A DNA stretch of 64,000 nt, from assembly GCA_015179045.1 (NCBI GenBank), contig WHUZ01000005.1, positions 1,736,001 to 1,800,000 of the forward strand. Direction: 5' to 3'. This document shows, piece by piece, positions 39,609-51,900 of this stretch. Both the position numbers and the translations under genes were made by a program. The DNA is from Kalaharituber pfeilii (taxonomy: Eukaryota > Ascomycota > Pezizomycetes > Pezizales > Pezizaceae). Under the pieces are notes generated by a model. The model had not been told where the DNA came from, searched no databases, and saw nothing but the letters and a program-made list of their open reading frames with translations. The first letter of the stretch is position 1, and each line of letters begins with the position of its first letter.

Positions 39609-40320
39609 CAGTCTAACCTTGCTATACCGGATGGCCTCTGATTCGGACAACCGTTTCCCATACAAATTGCCCTTGCTATACCGGACGCCCTAACAATACC
39701 GGACCGGACAAAAACCTCCAGACAACTACCCCCCTGTCTCCATACAAATAATATTTGCTATACCGGACACTAATACTAATACATCTTAGACTACCCCACT
39801 TTACCACTTAGACTGGTTGTTTACCACTCTGCTGCCGTCAATGCTAACTACCAGTACTGCTGCCATTACTGCTGCCATCACTGCTGTCACGGCTGCTGCT
39901 ATCACTTGCTACCGATGCTGCCACCACTGCTGCCACTACTGCTGCTGCCACTGCTGTCGCTGCTGCTGCTGGGAGACTGGAACATTCTTGTAGAGTTTGC
40001 TGCTTCTTTGGTGTGAATTGATAGGCTTTTAGAGAAACAGTCAGAGTAGCATGTTTTGGCTCTAGTGAATGCTTGCATATTTGCCCCCCAAGAGCTTTTA
40101 AGGCTCGACCTGTTCTAGGTGGTGAGAGCGATGCATATTGAATAGACTTTGATTGAGTTAATGTTTGCTGCACTTGTTTATTTCCTACTCCAGTAATTTC
40201 TATACAAATTTTGCCACCCCTTTTTTACAGTTGCCAAGCATTTTATTCTATACCGGAACCTTGCTATACCGGACAAGAAGTGCCAGATTTTTACTCGTCC
40301 GGTATAGCAAGGTTAGACTG
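39609..40320. mobile_element. Fot1/pogo-type element, non-autonomous (712 bp)
   Basis: The left end CAGTCTAACCTTGCTATACC is matched by the reverse complement of the right end over about 23 bp, and both are bordered by TA (39,607-39,608 and 40,321-40,322). CAGT termini with a TA duplication are typical of the pogo/Fot1 branch of Tc1/mariner. The core motif TTGCTATACCGGA recurs internally near 39,671 and 39,757 and again near 40,261, so the ends carry sub-terminal repeats. The middle has GCTGCTGCCA-type repeats and a 109-codon minus-strand frame (40,173-39,844) whose non-repeated first half may be a transposase C-terminal remnant; that is a guess. No DDE triad is present. Confidence 0.8.
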
Positions 40321-43300
40321 TATACATGCGCTATGTTACATCCGGGTACCTGCCGCGACCCATGCCACCATGTGCTATATATGCATACAGTTATACGTGG
40401 GTCGATTACTATCTCGACATGCTAGTTCTGGGTGTTTATTAGTAAGGCAAAAAAAGTCGTGGCTGGTGAGTTGGATAGCTCTAGCTCTCGGAAGTCGGCT
40501 CATGACGCTCTGTGATGTCCTTGCACATATGCATATACAGTCAGAATGTGATCGACGCCGGTTATGATTGAGCCGAGTGTTAAGCAACAACACTAAAATG
40601 CATATCCCACGGCGTACTGCGCGGGGAAGGCACGGGTAACATTCTCAAATGTACTAGATACAGTAATACTAGGGCTGTGGATCCTACAAAGAGTACACAT
40701 CTGTCCACCTTGTGGTATAGTATACTCCTCAACTCTCAACACCCTCCTTCATCCCCTCTTCCGCCTCCTCCACCACCGCTCCACCACCCCTTACGTCCAC
40801 TCTTCCTACCTTCTTCCCTCAACTTTGCCATCAACACATCCCATGTAACAATACAAATTAAATCCTGCAAGATCCCCTTGCTTGCATTGTCGCCAAAAGA
40901 GCCCCCACGAGAAAAGTTGCAATTGACAAATAGAAACACTTGATATTAGAGATATGCGTAAGCCACGAGGGTGTCGAGGCTGTTTATACTCTCTGCTCCC
41001 CACCCATGATCAATAAGCCGGAACGCTCGGACGATACAATTCCACGCCATGGCACGATACATATGAAGCTGTTAATATATACCTTCCCCGCACTTAAATC
41101 ATTCAATGCTCCTTGGCACCCTCGCGCACATTTCTTAAGCATGCATGCATGTCCATAGTCAAAAACATATCTGGCACCTTTTCTTTAGACGGTATGTCAA
41201 ATAAAACGTTTCTAAGCTCAGTTCCGAATTATCCGATCTTCTAAGATCAAATGATCCAAAACCCTTTGATAATCTCAGGTACATACATTCACCTTGACAT
41301 CTACTACCCAATCCAGAAAGCTCTCATTGACTGCCCAAAGCGGTAATCACCAACCTTCTTAATTCTCTTGGCATACTAGTAATCTGTACTCGAACTTTAC
41401 CCAAAAAAATTGCGCAAATCACACATACCCGCCTCGGCACATTTATGAATTTCATAGAATGGAATAGAACATCTTTCGATTGACATGAATCAAACATTGC
41501 GCCAACCCTACTCCTTCCTTCTTTCCGGTTTCCTGCCCGTTCATTAGTCTGGTTGGCACCCCGTTTATACGGAACTCCCGTTCCTGTATTGTGAGATTGG
41601 CACTTAGTATCCCTATTGACGGAAGAGTTTCACGCGGCGAAGTTACAGTAAAGCTAGTGGAAAGACACCCATACCACATTAAAATGCTGCCATTCACTTT
41701 GCCAAAAAAGTGCAATGGCAGTTAGTTTGTGGACTGATATGTGGTGTGCTGATGTCACCGATCTTTTGAGCGGCAGTTCTAGTTCCATGCCAAGACTCTT
41801 GCCACTGGCATAGGATTTGAGGGGGCTTTTCGCCTATTGGATAATCAACTAGTAAGTGCAATATAACACTACATCTCTCATGGAGATCGATATTTGTTAG
41901 CGGATTCGGTACATACTCGCTGGTTCAAAAGTATTGGAACGGCTGACTAGCGTATAAGTATGTTGACTACAAGTATTCAAGCTACAACGAAATATTATAG
42001 TTTCGAATTCGATCAATTCGTAGATGTACAGGGGAGAAAAAATTTTTGGCGCAGAAAAAATGCGTTTCTGTTATGCCAGCTAACTGCAGCACGTACGAAG
42101 TTATTCCAATCGCAATCGACAAATTGAGATACAAGAGCCTTCTAAATGCATGTGAAACATGCCAAAAAAGCATTCTAGTTTATATATGTTTCATTAATCA
42201 AGCATATTATCCACCGCATGTAGTAATATATAGTAGCCCAACGAATCAATAACTCCAGTACTGTGGGTACAACCCGACAAACCATTCTCCCAGCTTTTAG
42301 AGTTAGATCTCCGGTAGACAATCCCGGCCCAACATTGTCTCTGAATTACCGTTCTGCCGTGTTGTTAATTCCCTAAATATTCTCCTAGTGAGTCTCCTCC
42401 AATAATTGAACACCATTCCATCACCCCTCCATATCGGCCGCCTTGGGCTCACCCCACACCTGTCCCTGAAATAACGCTAGTAGCTCAATCCTCTCCCCCT
42501 GCTTCCCTAATGACTGAGCTCAACGCGTCATCCGCCACAAATGGCTCTTCCTCTGCCACTACCCGGATATTTCCGAAATGACCATCGTTCCTGTCCCCCT
42601 CATCCTCCTCCTCAGCGCCAGAAGAGTCTTTTCTGTACATCAACCCCATATGTCCTTATTTCTGCTGTCTTCCTTTCTTCTTTCCCCCATTTAGCAGCAA
42701 TGCCACCAGGACCACCACTAGCTAACACATTCCCCAAAAATGACCATATGATGCCGCATTAGCACGCTCAACTACTCCTTCTTCGCCTTCTGCATATTTG
42801 GTCATGATTTTTTGAATTTCCATTGTACAGCATATCTTGCGGCGTTGCATGTCAGTTTGCGTGCACTTGCACTGGATGATTAGCATTCGGCACGCTCGTT
42901 AGAGGTTACACTGCATAACGAATACCGTCTTTGATTGGTTGGCGAGACGGAATCTGGGAATATTAGTATGAAAATACGGAAGAAATAAACACAGAACACT
43001 AGTGAAGAATGTACTAGGGGAATGCAGGGGCAATAGAAGCAGCCGTGGTCTGTATGGGTATGGGTATAGAGAGGGGAGCTTGCTAGGGTGTTAGGTATGT
43101 ATGTGACAGAAGTGTATTCAATTGTTGATATGCAGTATATGTGGGAACTATGCTTGATGAATGTGGGGGCTTTCGTGATGGTATATATCAGAAAATACAT
43201 GCAGGGACCCTATGGGAACATCAGGGTGTTTTGATTGGAAGGATTATAGTGGCACGGCTACGCAGAATGTGGCTTCCCGACATGGGGTAGCACAGGGTAA

Positions 43301-46300
43301 AATCAAGCAATAAACATATTTTCCCGGAAACCCAACCGAAATAGCAGGGCGTGGCGCAAAATTAAGGCAGGTGCAAGCAAGTATAGAAAGAATCTCACCT
43401 CGATTTTTCTTTCATATCGCTTGGCTCGCTTTCATCGGCCCTGGTAGCATGTCGACGGGTAAGTCTCGTTCTTCGCTATCCTCTGCTTCGCAGTGATCCT
43501 CGACTTCAATAGCTTTCATTTTCTTGGGTGCATTTGTGATCATGAATTTATTTCGTTGTTGGAATCTTCGGCTCCTGCTAGCGTCTTATTCTGCTCATAT
43601 CTCTTGATCCGCCGCCTCCACTCCTTCCCATATACTTAAAGCCAAGTTGATGGTCGTCTGGCAAATCTATCCCTTCATCCAGGGTGATAAGTCCCTTAGC
43701 GTGGCCAGGGAGAGGATGATTTCTGATCCACGACCGAGTTCGCCAAGCTACAACCCAAACACGGGTCAGCCTTATTTACCCTGAATTGCAAAGTATCGCC
43801 GGTATTGACGATTGCAATGACATCACACGCGTCAGAAAAACATCAACTCATCATCTATACACCCTGTAATCTATTGCGTAGTTCTATGATATGGTATGTT
43901 TGTGGTCGAGGATCACAGAGTCCCGGCACGAGAACAACAGGACCACTAGCACATGATTTGGTTGCTTTTTTCACTCTCCTTTAATACGAATGTGATAGTC
44001 CTATGGTGTAGCGACCATGAGTTGTCAATAAACTTATGTATGTAGGCGCATAAAAATGAGTTATAATTATTGCGTGCGGCCTCTGACGACCGGTGTCATT
44101 CTACGCGTGGGGTTACAGAAGCTGTTTATATGAGCTTTTTTTTGTTCAATGTTGAGCTTCGAGATTGCGCTTGTAAAATCTTGCATAATATGTATATAAT
44201 AGTTTAGAAATACTCCTTGAATGAGGGTAACGGTTTTCTTTCACAGGACTGGATCCTATCAGTTGCAACTTAAGGTTAGATAGAATAGACGCACATATAA
44301 ATCATCTTTTTGAATGGAAATAACGTAAATTGTAAAATATGAGGCAAATAATGCAGTAATAGCTCTAGACAACTCATGTTACATACTGAGGCTACAGGTT
44401 TGGTTATTTTATGCTATTTGTGGAGCCCCGCGTACAAAATCACCAATTGACTATTATATTACGTTATGTGCCTCTGGCTAGGTTCAGCATGCGGGATTAA
44501 AGCTCTATATAATCCTCCCGGCCCTTCCCATTCCAACAAGTTTTGACCACCACTACACCGCGCCATGAATCTGCAGTACCGAGAATTTTCTTCTCCCACT
44601 ACTGATATATGGACAAAAAAATCTCCGATATTCCTTCCTCCATGTTGCCCTTCCAGGGATTTCATTCTTTGTACACATAGATAACCAGCCGACCCTCCTC
44701 ATGCTGCTCAGTTTGCACAAGTGGCCATCACAGCAGCAGCAAATGTATGGCATTATGATGCACGGTACTTTACTACAATACAAGCTTCTACGGAGCTTCA
44801 TACCGATCCGGCGCTGGCCTCGGTCATTGGTGCAGCTGAGTTAGACCATTGATTACAACTGCGGGAGTTACGTTTGAGTCCGAATTCCCTACCCATCTTT
44901 GCTTGCCCGGCCGGTCCGGTGAATGTTTCTGTCAACGTACTAGCACAGCGGGCTCGGTGGGGGATGGGTGCATGCTGCTTCCTAACTTCATCATTTGAGT
45001 GCGTGCGTCGGGTGCATATGAATTATAGGTGCATGAAAACTCTATTCGAACATCACAAATGGCCTACATATCCACATTCGTGTTCACCGCCGAATTTCGA
45101 TTCTTAATCATAATATACAGCCTCGAGTCTTGCCTGAGTGAACAGATACCGAATTGATCTATAGCGCCAAAATCAAAAGCGACTGCGAGGGATACATACG
45201 GAACGGTATTGCCCTGTTCCCAAGCATCTCTTCCATTTCGCCTTTGTCCAGGCTGATAGAGGGGATGGAAATCACCTTGGAAGGGAAGGATTGATGAAGA
45301 CTGAAGGGGAGCAAGAAGAAAGTATTGCTCCGTGGCACTAACTTTGGATTGACGACGAATCCCCGCCCGCATGCGAGGCCGATCGAGCTGTCAAGATGGG
45401 ATAATAGCAAGTCATGTGATTCTGTTAAGGCATTTACCATACTATTCGCACACGCCTAGAAGAGCGACGATCTCTAAAGCGACATGCCTTGTGATACTAG
45501 AGACTGCAATTGTGTGGGATGGAGTGTTGGGATGGGAGAGACTGGAGAAGCGAGTGGGGTGGTGATGAGAAAAATCATGAATGGTTTAACGCTCACCACT
45601 CACATCGGCATTGACCGAGTGTTTTCTGTGGATGTTGCTGACTGTCGCCGATGTCAATGATTCAGCTACACTCTCTTTTACTTCAGCTGTTCTTGCTATT
45701 CCTTCATTTTCCTTGCAACATTATAAGTATATATATACGATGGCAGAAGTCACGGATCGAGAACAGGAAAGCGAGGGCGGTTGTCCTCTTTAATGTAGGA
45801 CGCCTCTGTTCCAGGCGCCGTTCAGGAGGCTGGTGCCAGCATTCCATTCCAGATGGAAGACTCATTCCGCCTGCGAGGATATGGCACATATCCCTCCAGC
45901 CCCCTGCGACTTGCCCCTGCTTGTCGAGTCTGAATCCCCCGCATTCTGGGCAGCGGGTGAAGGGATGGGAAGGGGGGATAACTTCTACTATTCTTTCACG
46001 TGGAGTTACTCGCAGTTACCCTCTCTTTTCGCTCACGCTGCTTCCTGCTGCAGTTGTGTCCGGGACTGATGGCCCCTAGTTTTGGTCCTCGCCGAACTGG
46101 GTGTATGCGCTCGATGGTTCTCCCTCCACTCGGGACCAGCTCTCGAACCGCGCCTGGGTCTTGGACAAAGAGGATGAAAGGATAAATTGGGTGCAATCTA
46201 TTGTACGGCCCCCATGTCGCCATGTCCTCTCAAGTCCACCAATAGTTGTCTGCTTTTCTTCCAATTATTGTTGGAATGGGGCTCTGCAGGCAACGATTGG

Positions 46301-47569
46301 ACACACCTCTTGGGGAAATAACCCTCGCAAGACTCCCTCAATGGGTAGGGGTGAGGAGTTGAGATTGGATTAATCTCCCCTCCTTCCCAGGTCATCCTAC
46401 CCTATCTACTGTTTCCGTGACAGCCTCCATAGATCCTATCCTCCCATGCTCTCTCGCTCTCAGTCGCTTGCCCATCTCCATCTACCATACTATTTCCCGT
46501 TCACCCCGGCCGCACAGTCGAAGCACGGGGAAAACTATATATATTTACTATTGGAATCATTTCAGTTTCCTCCTTTACCGTCTCCCGTGCTCCTCCCTCC
46601 TTGCCGGTTCTTCTACTGTTTTCTTTGCCCTCCGGCTATTCTACTCCTGCAATGAGGTGGCGATGGTGGAAATCAAGACACTTGAGTATCCCCTCACCTG
46701 TTCATTCGGTATTCTCAGCCGGCCCTGCCACCTCGAGAGAGCTTGGAGAGGAAATACAAAAGGGGTGAGGCCAACGGTCTTTGCTCTTTTCTCTGTTCCT
46801 CTTCCTCTCTATTGCTTTTCTTGCTGGGATATATATATACATCAATGCTACTTACAGGTCTGGCTGTGGTGCGCTAGCTCAGGCAGGGTTCCAGTTTCCA
46901 CAGCTTGGAGGAAGCAGAGACAGGTAATCATGCACCTCTCTCAAAAAAATATCCCCGCTCCTCTTATCCCCTGAAGGAAGGAAAAGCGCATGCAGAATTG
47001 CTGCGCCCCTTCTCTAAGAATTGCATGAGAGAAAAAATGGCGAGGGTAAAAAAAAAAAAGGACGGGGAACTTCCAGCATTATTTCTTCTCTGCCCCGCAG
47101 GTGCAAGGCCTGTCAAAAGACCACATCATGAGATTTGTCATTTTTTTTTTTGTTTGGGAGTCTGGTAGAACCTGAAAGTTTCTGGGGAAGAGGGAGCAGC
47201 AGGGGAAGAAGAAAGAGGAAGGAGTCGAAACTGGGAAAAAAGGTGGCCGGAGAAAGGAAGAAAGAAAGAACCAGAGTGCCGGATCCAGGAATGGTGGATG
47301 GAGAAAAGGAAGTCAAGTTTGATATGGAACGAGGATGATGCGGAGGGCATCGGAAGTTGTGAATTGTCATATTATGGATGCCTGGGATATGGTAACAATA
47401 TAGCTTGGAGCTTAGTCTATATTAGTATTCTAGACATGGGAAAACAAAAATAAAAACAAAAAAGAGGTATCAATATAAACATAAAGGAAAACCATACCAT
47501 TGAACCTGTAACCCATAACACCATTCACCCATCCCCATTTTCATCCCCATCCCCTACCCCCTTCAATAA
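40321..47569. other. gene desert
   Basis: Over 7.2 kb I see only short, domain-free frames on both strands and no consistent splicing. A copy of TTAGTCTGGTTGG lies at 41,546. Some sections (45,800-47,350) are pyrimidine- or purine-rich with several small GT-AG-like pairs but no conserved product. An uncharacterised short gene or a long non-coding transcript cannot be excluded without expression data. Confidence 0.45.
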
Positions 47570-48244
47570 TCAATACAACCACAACCTCTCCTTCGCATCC
47601 CTCACAACCCACTCCAGCCCCTCCTTGACCCCGACACCCGTCATGGCACTACACCCCACCACGCACCACCTATGCGTCTTAATCTCCTCGAGCCCCAGCT
47701 TCTCCTTCACCTCCTCCACGCCCATGCCCCCTTGCACATCCATCTTGTTTGCAAACACCAGCAAGCTCGCTCCCAGCAGCCTCTCTTCCAGCAGCAGCCC
47801 CTGCAGCTCCTTTGCGCAGTCGTCGAGACGCAGCCGGTCCGTCGTGTCAACGACCCAGATGAGCACGTCGGTCTTTTCGAAGTAGTTGCGCCAGTAGGTG
47901 CGGAGGGTCGTTTGGCCGCCAACGTCCCCTGTTTGGGCGTTAGCCCTCTCTCTCTCTCTCTTGTCATCGCTTCCCCCCATCTTAATACACCCCCTTCCCA
48001 CCCTTGCCCATCCAAAAATAAATAAAAAAAAAAGGAAAATAACCTCCTACATACATATATTCAACTTATACCCCCCCTCCCACTCCACCGTCTTGATAAT
48101 AAACCCCAGCGTCGGACTAACCCCGTGCACGTCCTCGCCCATCACGTGTTTGACAATCGTCGTCTTGCCCGCATTATCCAGCCCCAGCATCAGCACGCGG
48201 AGTTCCTTGTCGCGTAGCCGGGATTTCCGGAGAATCGAGAGCAT
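47570..48244 (-). CDS. ARL2: ADP-ribosylation-factor-like GTPase Arl2 (Cin4/Alp41 family)
   Basis: Exons (minus) are 48244-48055 and 47928-47570, giving 182 aa, the usual Arl2 length. The intron (GTATGT..ACAG) splits the Trp codon of the switch II motif WDVGGQ and contains a CT dinucleotide run. Motifs are GLDNAGKT (21-28, P-loop), Thr45 in SPTLGF, DVGGQ (65-69), NKMD (124-127) and CSA (156-158). Arl2 binds tubulin-folding cofactor D and effectors such as the BART/PDE-delta type, and controls microtubule biogenesis. The start chosen gives [15 protein letters not shown], which matches the Arl2 N-terminal helix; an in-frame ATG 27 codons upstream adds unconserved residues. There is no Gly2, so no N-myristoylation. 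It lies downstream of CPS1 on the same strand. Confidence 0.95.
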
Positions 48245-48919
48245 TTTTTTTGTTTCTTTTTTTTTTGTGAGGGGGTATCCAAGGGGAAAGGAAAGGGAGA
48301 GGTGATTTTTTTTTAGTTGTTGCAAAGAGAAGGAGGGGGGGGGGTGGAGGGCGGGAGGTCGGACACTAAGCTAGAGATAATTCGATAACGTTAGAGCTCG
48401 ATTATTTGCCTTTTTGATGAAAAGTTGAACTTCGGATTTTTGTGTACGTACTGTAGGGTAGGTTGAAGGTACCGTGGGGGTTGGTTTTATCGATAAGGTT
48501 GCATAAGTAGTGTTCCATACATATGCACTTGAGCTTAAACTTCCCGCTTTATGCATGTCTCGGTCAATAATAGGATTGAGGGTAACAGGTTCAACTCTAG
48601 TGAGCAAAATCCTCAGTCTAGTTTCACAACGCCGCATGAAACTGATCAATATTATATGCATATTAGTAGATGCATTCTAGATATCCATAATTAAATACAT
48701 ACATTCCCCACCATGCCATACTAAAAAAAGCCGAATTGGAATAAAAACGAAAAAAAGCGAAATAAGAAAAACATGGAATAAAAAACATTGCTCTAGAGTA
48801 AAAATAATGGAACTATACGCAAGCGCACATACAGAACAGCACATGCACACATAAAGTTCCTCAGTTCACCAACATACTTCACAACAGCAAATCGCTTCTT
48901 GGTTCCGACGACACATTCA
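48245..48919. other. intergenic between CPS1 and ARL2
   Basis: About 675 bp separates the CPS1 stop from the ARL2 start, both on the minus strand. A G-rich block on the plus strand (about 48,330-48,360; C/T-rich on the coding strand) sits just upstream of ARL2 and is probably its promoter or leader. Nothing else recognised. Confidence 0.5.
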
Positions 48920-51900
48920 CTAAATCGCCGTCCCGAACCCACCGCCTTGCTGTATCCAGGGGCTCCTCTGCCCACTCTCTCCACCGGCACCGGCATCACC
49001 AGCCCTCCCCGAATCCTCGTCCACAAACTTCAACTGCAGTAATGCGTCACTCGGATATTCATACTCTGCTGTCTTCGCGCTCTGCTCTACTCCACTCCAC
49101 TCCTTTTCCTTACCCTTCGACTCCCCTCGTACACTATTACTCCTACTCGTCGGTGCACCAAAGCTGTCTCCGCTGTACCCAACACCCAGATACCCTGCTC
49201 CGTCCATGCCCATACCGTTCCGTGCTTCCTGGGTGGGCGTAGGCGTCGCGAGAGTGTCGTCGTCGCCGAACGGGTTACCCTGAGCGACATCGCCATATTC
49301 CGACGTGATGACCGTTTGTGGAAGTGGTCCAGCTTGGTGTAGACTATATACAACCTTTGGCTTTTTGGGGCTCGCCGGCGAGTCGAACTCTGTAGGAAGC
49401 TCAATTGGTGATAGGGGTATGTGAGCGGAAAGTTCATGGTACACAGTCTGATCGTCACCAGTCTGTAGTTGCAGTTGTGGTAGTTTGCTGTGGGGTTGTT
49501 CTTCCTGTTGCTGCTGCTGCTGCTGTTGTTGTTGCTGCTGTTGCTGTTCATCGTAGTATCCATGCTGCTGCTGAGGCGACGATGCATCTAAAGGTTCTTG
49601 TTCAGGAATTGGCGGATGGGACTGCAGCAGATATTCTGGCCCCGAGACATGTGCTGATTGTGTCGGCGTAGTTTGCGATTGGCCGCCACCAGCAGTCCTG
49701 ATAGATGGAGACTTGTGCGGGCTAGGCATCATTCCACTCTGCTCGCTACTTTCCGCATCGCGAATACCAAATTGTGCGATTGTCCGGCTATAAAAGTAAA
49801 CATTAGTATGAAAGCAATGAGTGAGCTCGGAGTAAGAAGCAACGTACAGTTTCCTGTTCACCCATGCAGCCAATATCCGCCCCCTCTGTTTCTCTCCCAA
49901 CCTGCTCCTTGGAAAATCGCCCCGACCGACAAACGCCACAATGTCCACTACCAGCTGATGCTCATCCAGGATAGCGTTGACAATAACAGGAACGATTGAC
50001 GCTAGATAGGCTTTCTTAACAACCTCAACCAGCACCACAACCAGTCCACCTGCTTGGAATATAGCGCTGCGGAATCCAATTAGCACTTCATCCCGCATCA
50101 AATTTGTCAAGAATCTCACCTTCCACCATTCACAATATTCCTATGACATCTCTCCACACTAGCCTCAATATCCATCGGAAAATGGCTCAACCCATTCACC
50201 TCAAAGGTCTCCCCAATGCCACCAAGCACAAACAGAATCTGCATCTCCACCATACTATCACCAGGACCAATCGGTCTATTCACCGTATGCAAAAAACCCA
50301 AATCTCCTGTCCTGACATATGTATTCCTCTGGTCGCCATCCACAGTCTTTCCAATAAAGCGGTCTACATCGAACTGGTCCATGGAGCGGTAGAATGACTT
50401 TACACAAGCCTCGGATTCAACCCAGATTTCACCGTATTCACCTGTGTGGCAGAGGCACCGCGTTTCTGGGTTGACGATGGCGACTTGTGTGCTAACGGGA
50501 ACCATACCGGAATCCTGTACTAGCAATGCGTTGGGGTGGGTTTCGGGATCCACTTGGTATATCAGCCCCGCACGAAGAGCTTTAGGGTCCAACCATAGCT
50601 CTATTGGCTCTATACACATATATGATCTGGAAGCAATCATTGGGTTGAGTACGTGGGAGTAGATGGTGTTAATGGCAGTACGGTCAAGACCGGTGCCGGC
50701 AAAATGCAGACGAACCCGTTGGACTACAGGATGAGTCAGGCTATCCTGAGCGTGTAAACATATTAATGGGGGATATACTTACAGATATCTGTCCTAGGCC
50801 TTCCATCACAAGAAATCATCATATTCTTAAGCTCATGTAAGGTAAATCCCTTCGCAGGCATTGTGCTAATAGCATGATCCAGCATCTGAGGCGTTGCGTA
50901 CGTATCCTTGATTTTGTACCTTGACAGCGTCGAGAACAAGCTGTGCGGGTTCTGCGCAAAATCCACTGGCGAAACCAAATACGTCGGCGCTCCGACAAAA
51001 ACCCCCATTAGACATGTGTGTATGAACCCAATACCTGATGTACTCCGGACACAGCCTAGAATGGGTCTCGAGCTGGTCATCTGGCACGTCTCCTTCTGCA
51101 CCTTACACATCCCCATAATTGTCCCATGAGCCAGCGACACTGCAATACGCCGCTGGTCCGGTGTCCAGTACGTCCATACCAGCGCAGTATAATTCGGATC
51201 AACCCATTGTGGATTCATTGTAAAGCCAAGGTCTCTGCACCCGACGTTCTGCTTAGGAGGTTTCGTCGTATTGTGTACTGGTGGCAATGGCGTTCTCAAC
51301 AGTGATGAAACTTGTTTCAGCTGATGTGCAACCTGCTTAACTTTGAGTAAGTGATCCACCTCATTGTTCACCAGGATGGTTTTGACATCAAAGTCCTTAA
51401 TCATGTATAACAGCGCAGGACAATCTTCTGCAAGGCGGTTCTGATCCAGAGGGGCGGCAGGTATAGCGATGACGCCTAAACAAAAACAAGCATGAACGGC
51501 GTAGACATATTCTTCCGTATGGGTATACATCAGGATAGCATGATCTCCAGCCTTAAGCTTCCATTTATTCTTCATGCTCGAGGCAACAGCAGCAATCTTT
51601 GTGTCAAGTTTCCTCCATGTGACTCCTTTGCCTTCTTTTCCTTTAGCATCAACCGTGCAGTAAGAAAGCTCTTCCGCTTGTCTCATGACCCTCCACTGTA
51701 ACAAATCAACGATACTCGAGAAGTGATTCAATGGTGTCGATGTCCTGTCATCAATAACAACTTCTCGATAATCAACACCCGAGTATTGTTTCTCCTGTAG
51801 CATTAGCATTTCCTGCCGACTCTGTGTAGCCACTGGTGACCATATGCCTCCTACGGGATCAATCCCGATGGGCAAATTGAGCACAGCCCTCTCCACCCCA

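Noticed and set aside
39844..40173. Poly-Ala/Ser frame inside the Fot1-type element as a gene
   Set aside because: Half of it is a translated trinucleotide repeat. The rest may be a transposase remnant but shows no catalytic motif.
43440..43500. ATGTCGACGG|GTAAGT..TTCGCAG looks like a tiny first exon plus intron
   Set aside because: The frame after the join stops at once in the likely phases and no downstream coding region follows.
48245..48325. 27-codon upstream extension of ARL2
   Set aside because: The added residues ([12 protein letters not shown]..) are not part of the Arl2 family N-terminus; [10 protein letters not shown] at 48,244 fits the family length.
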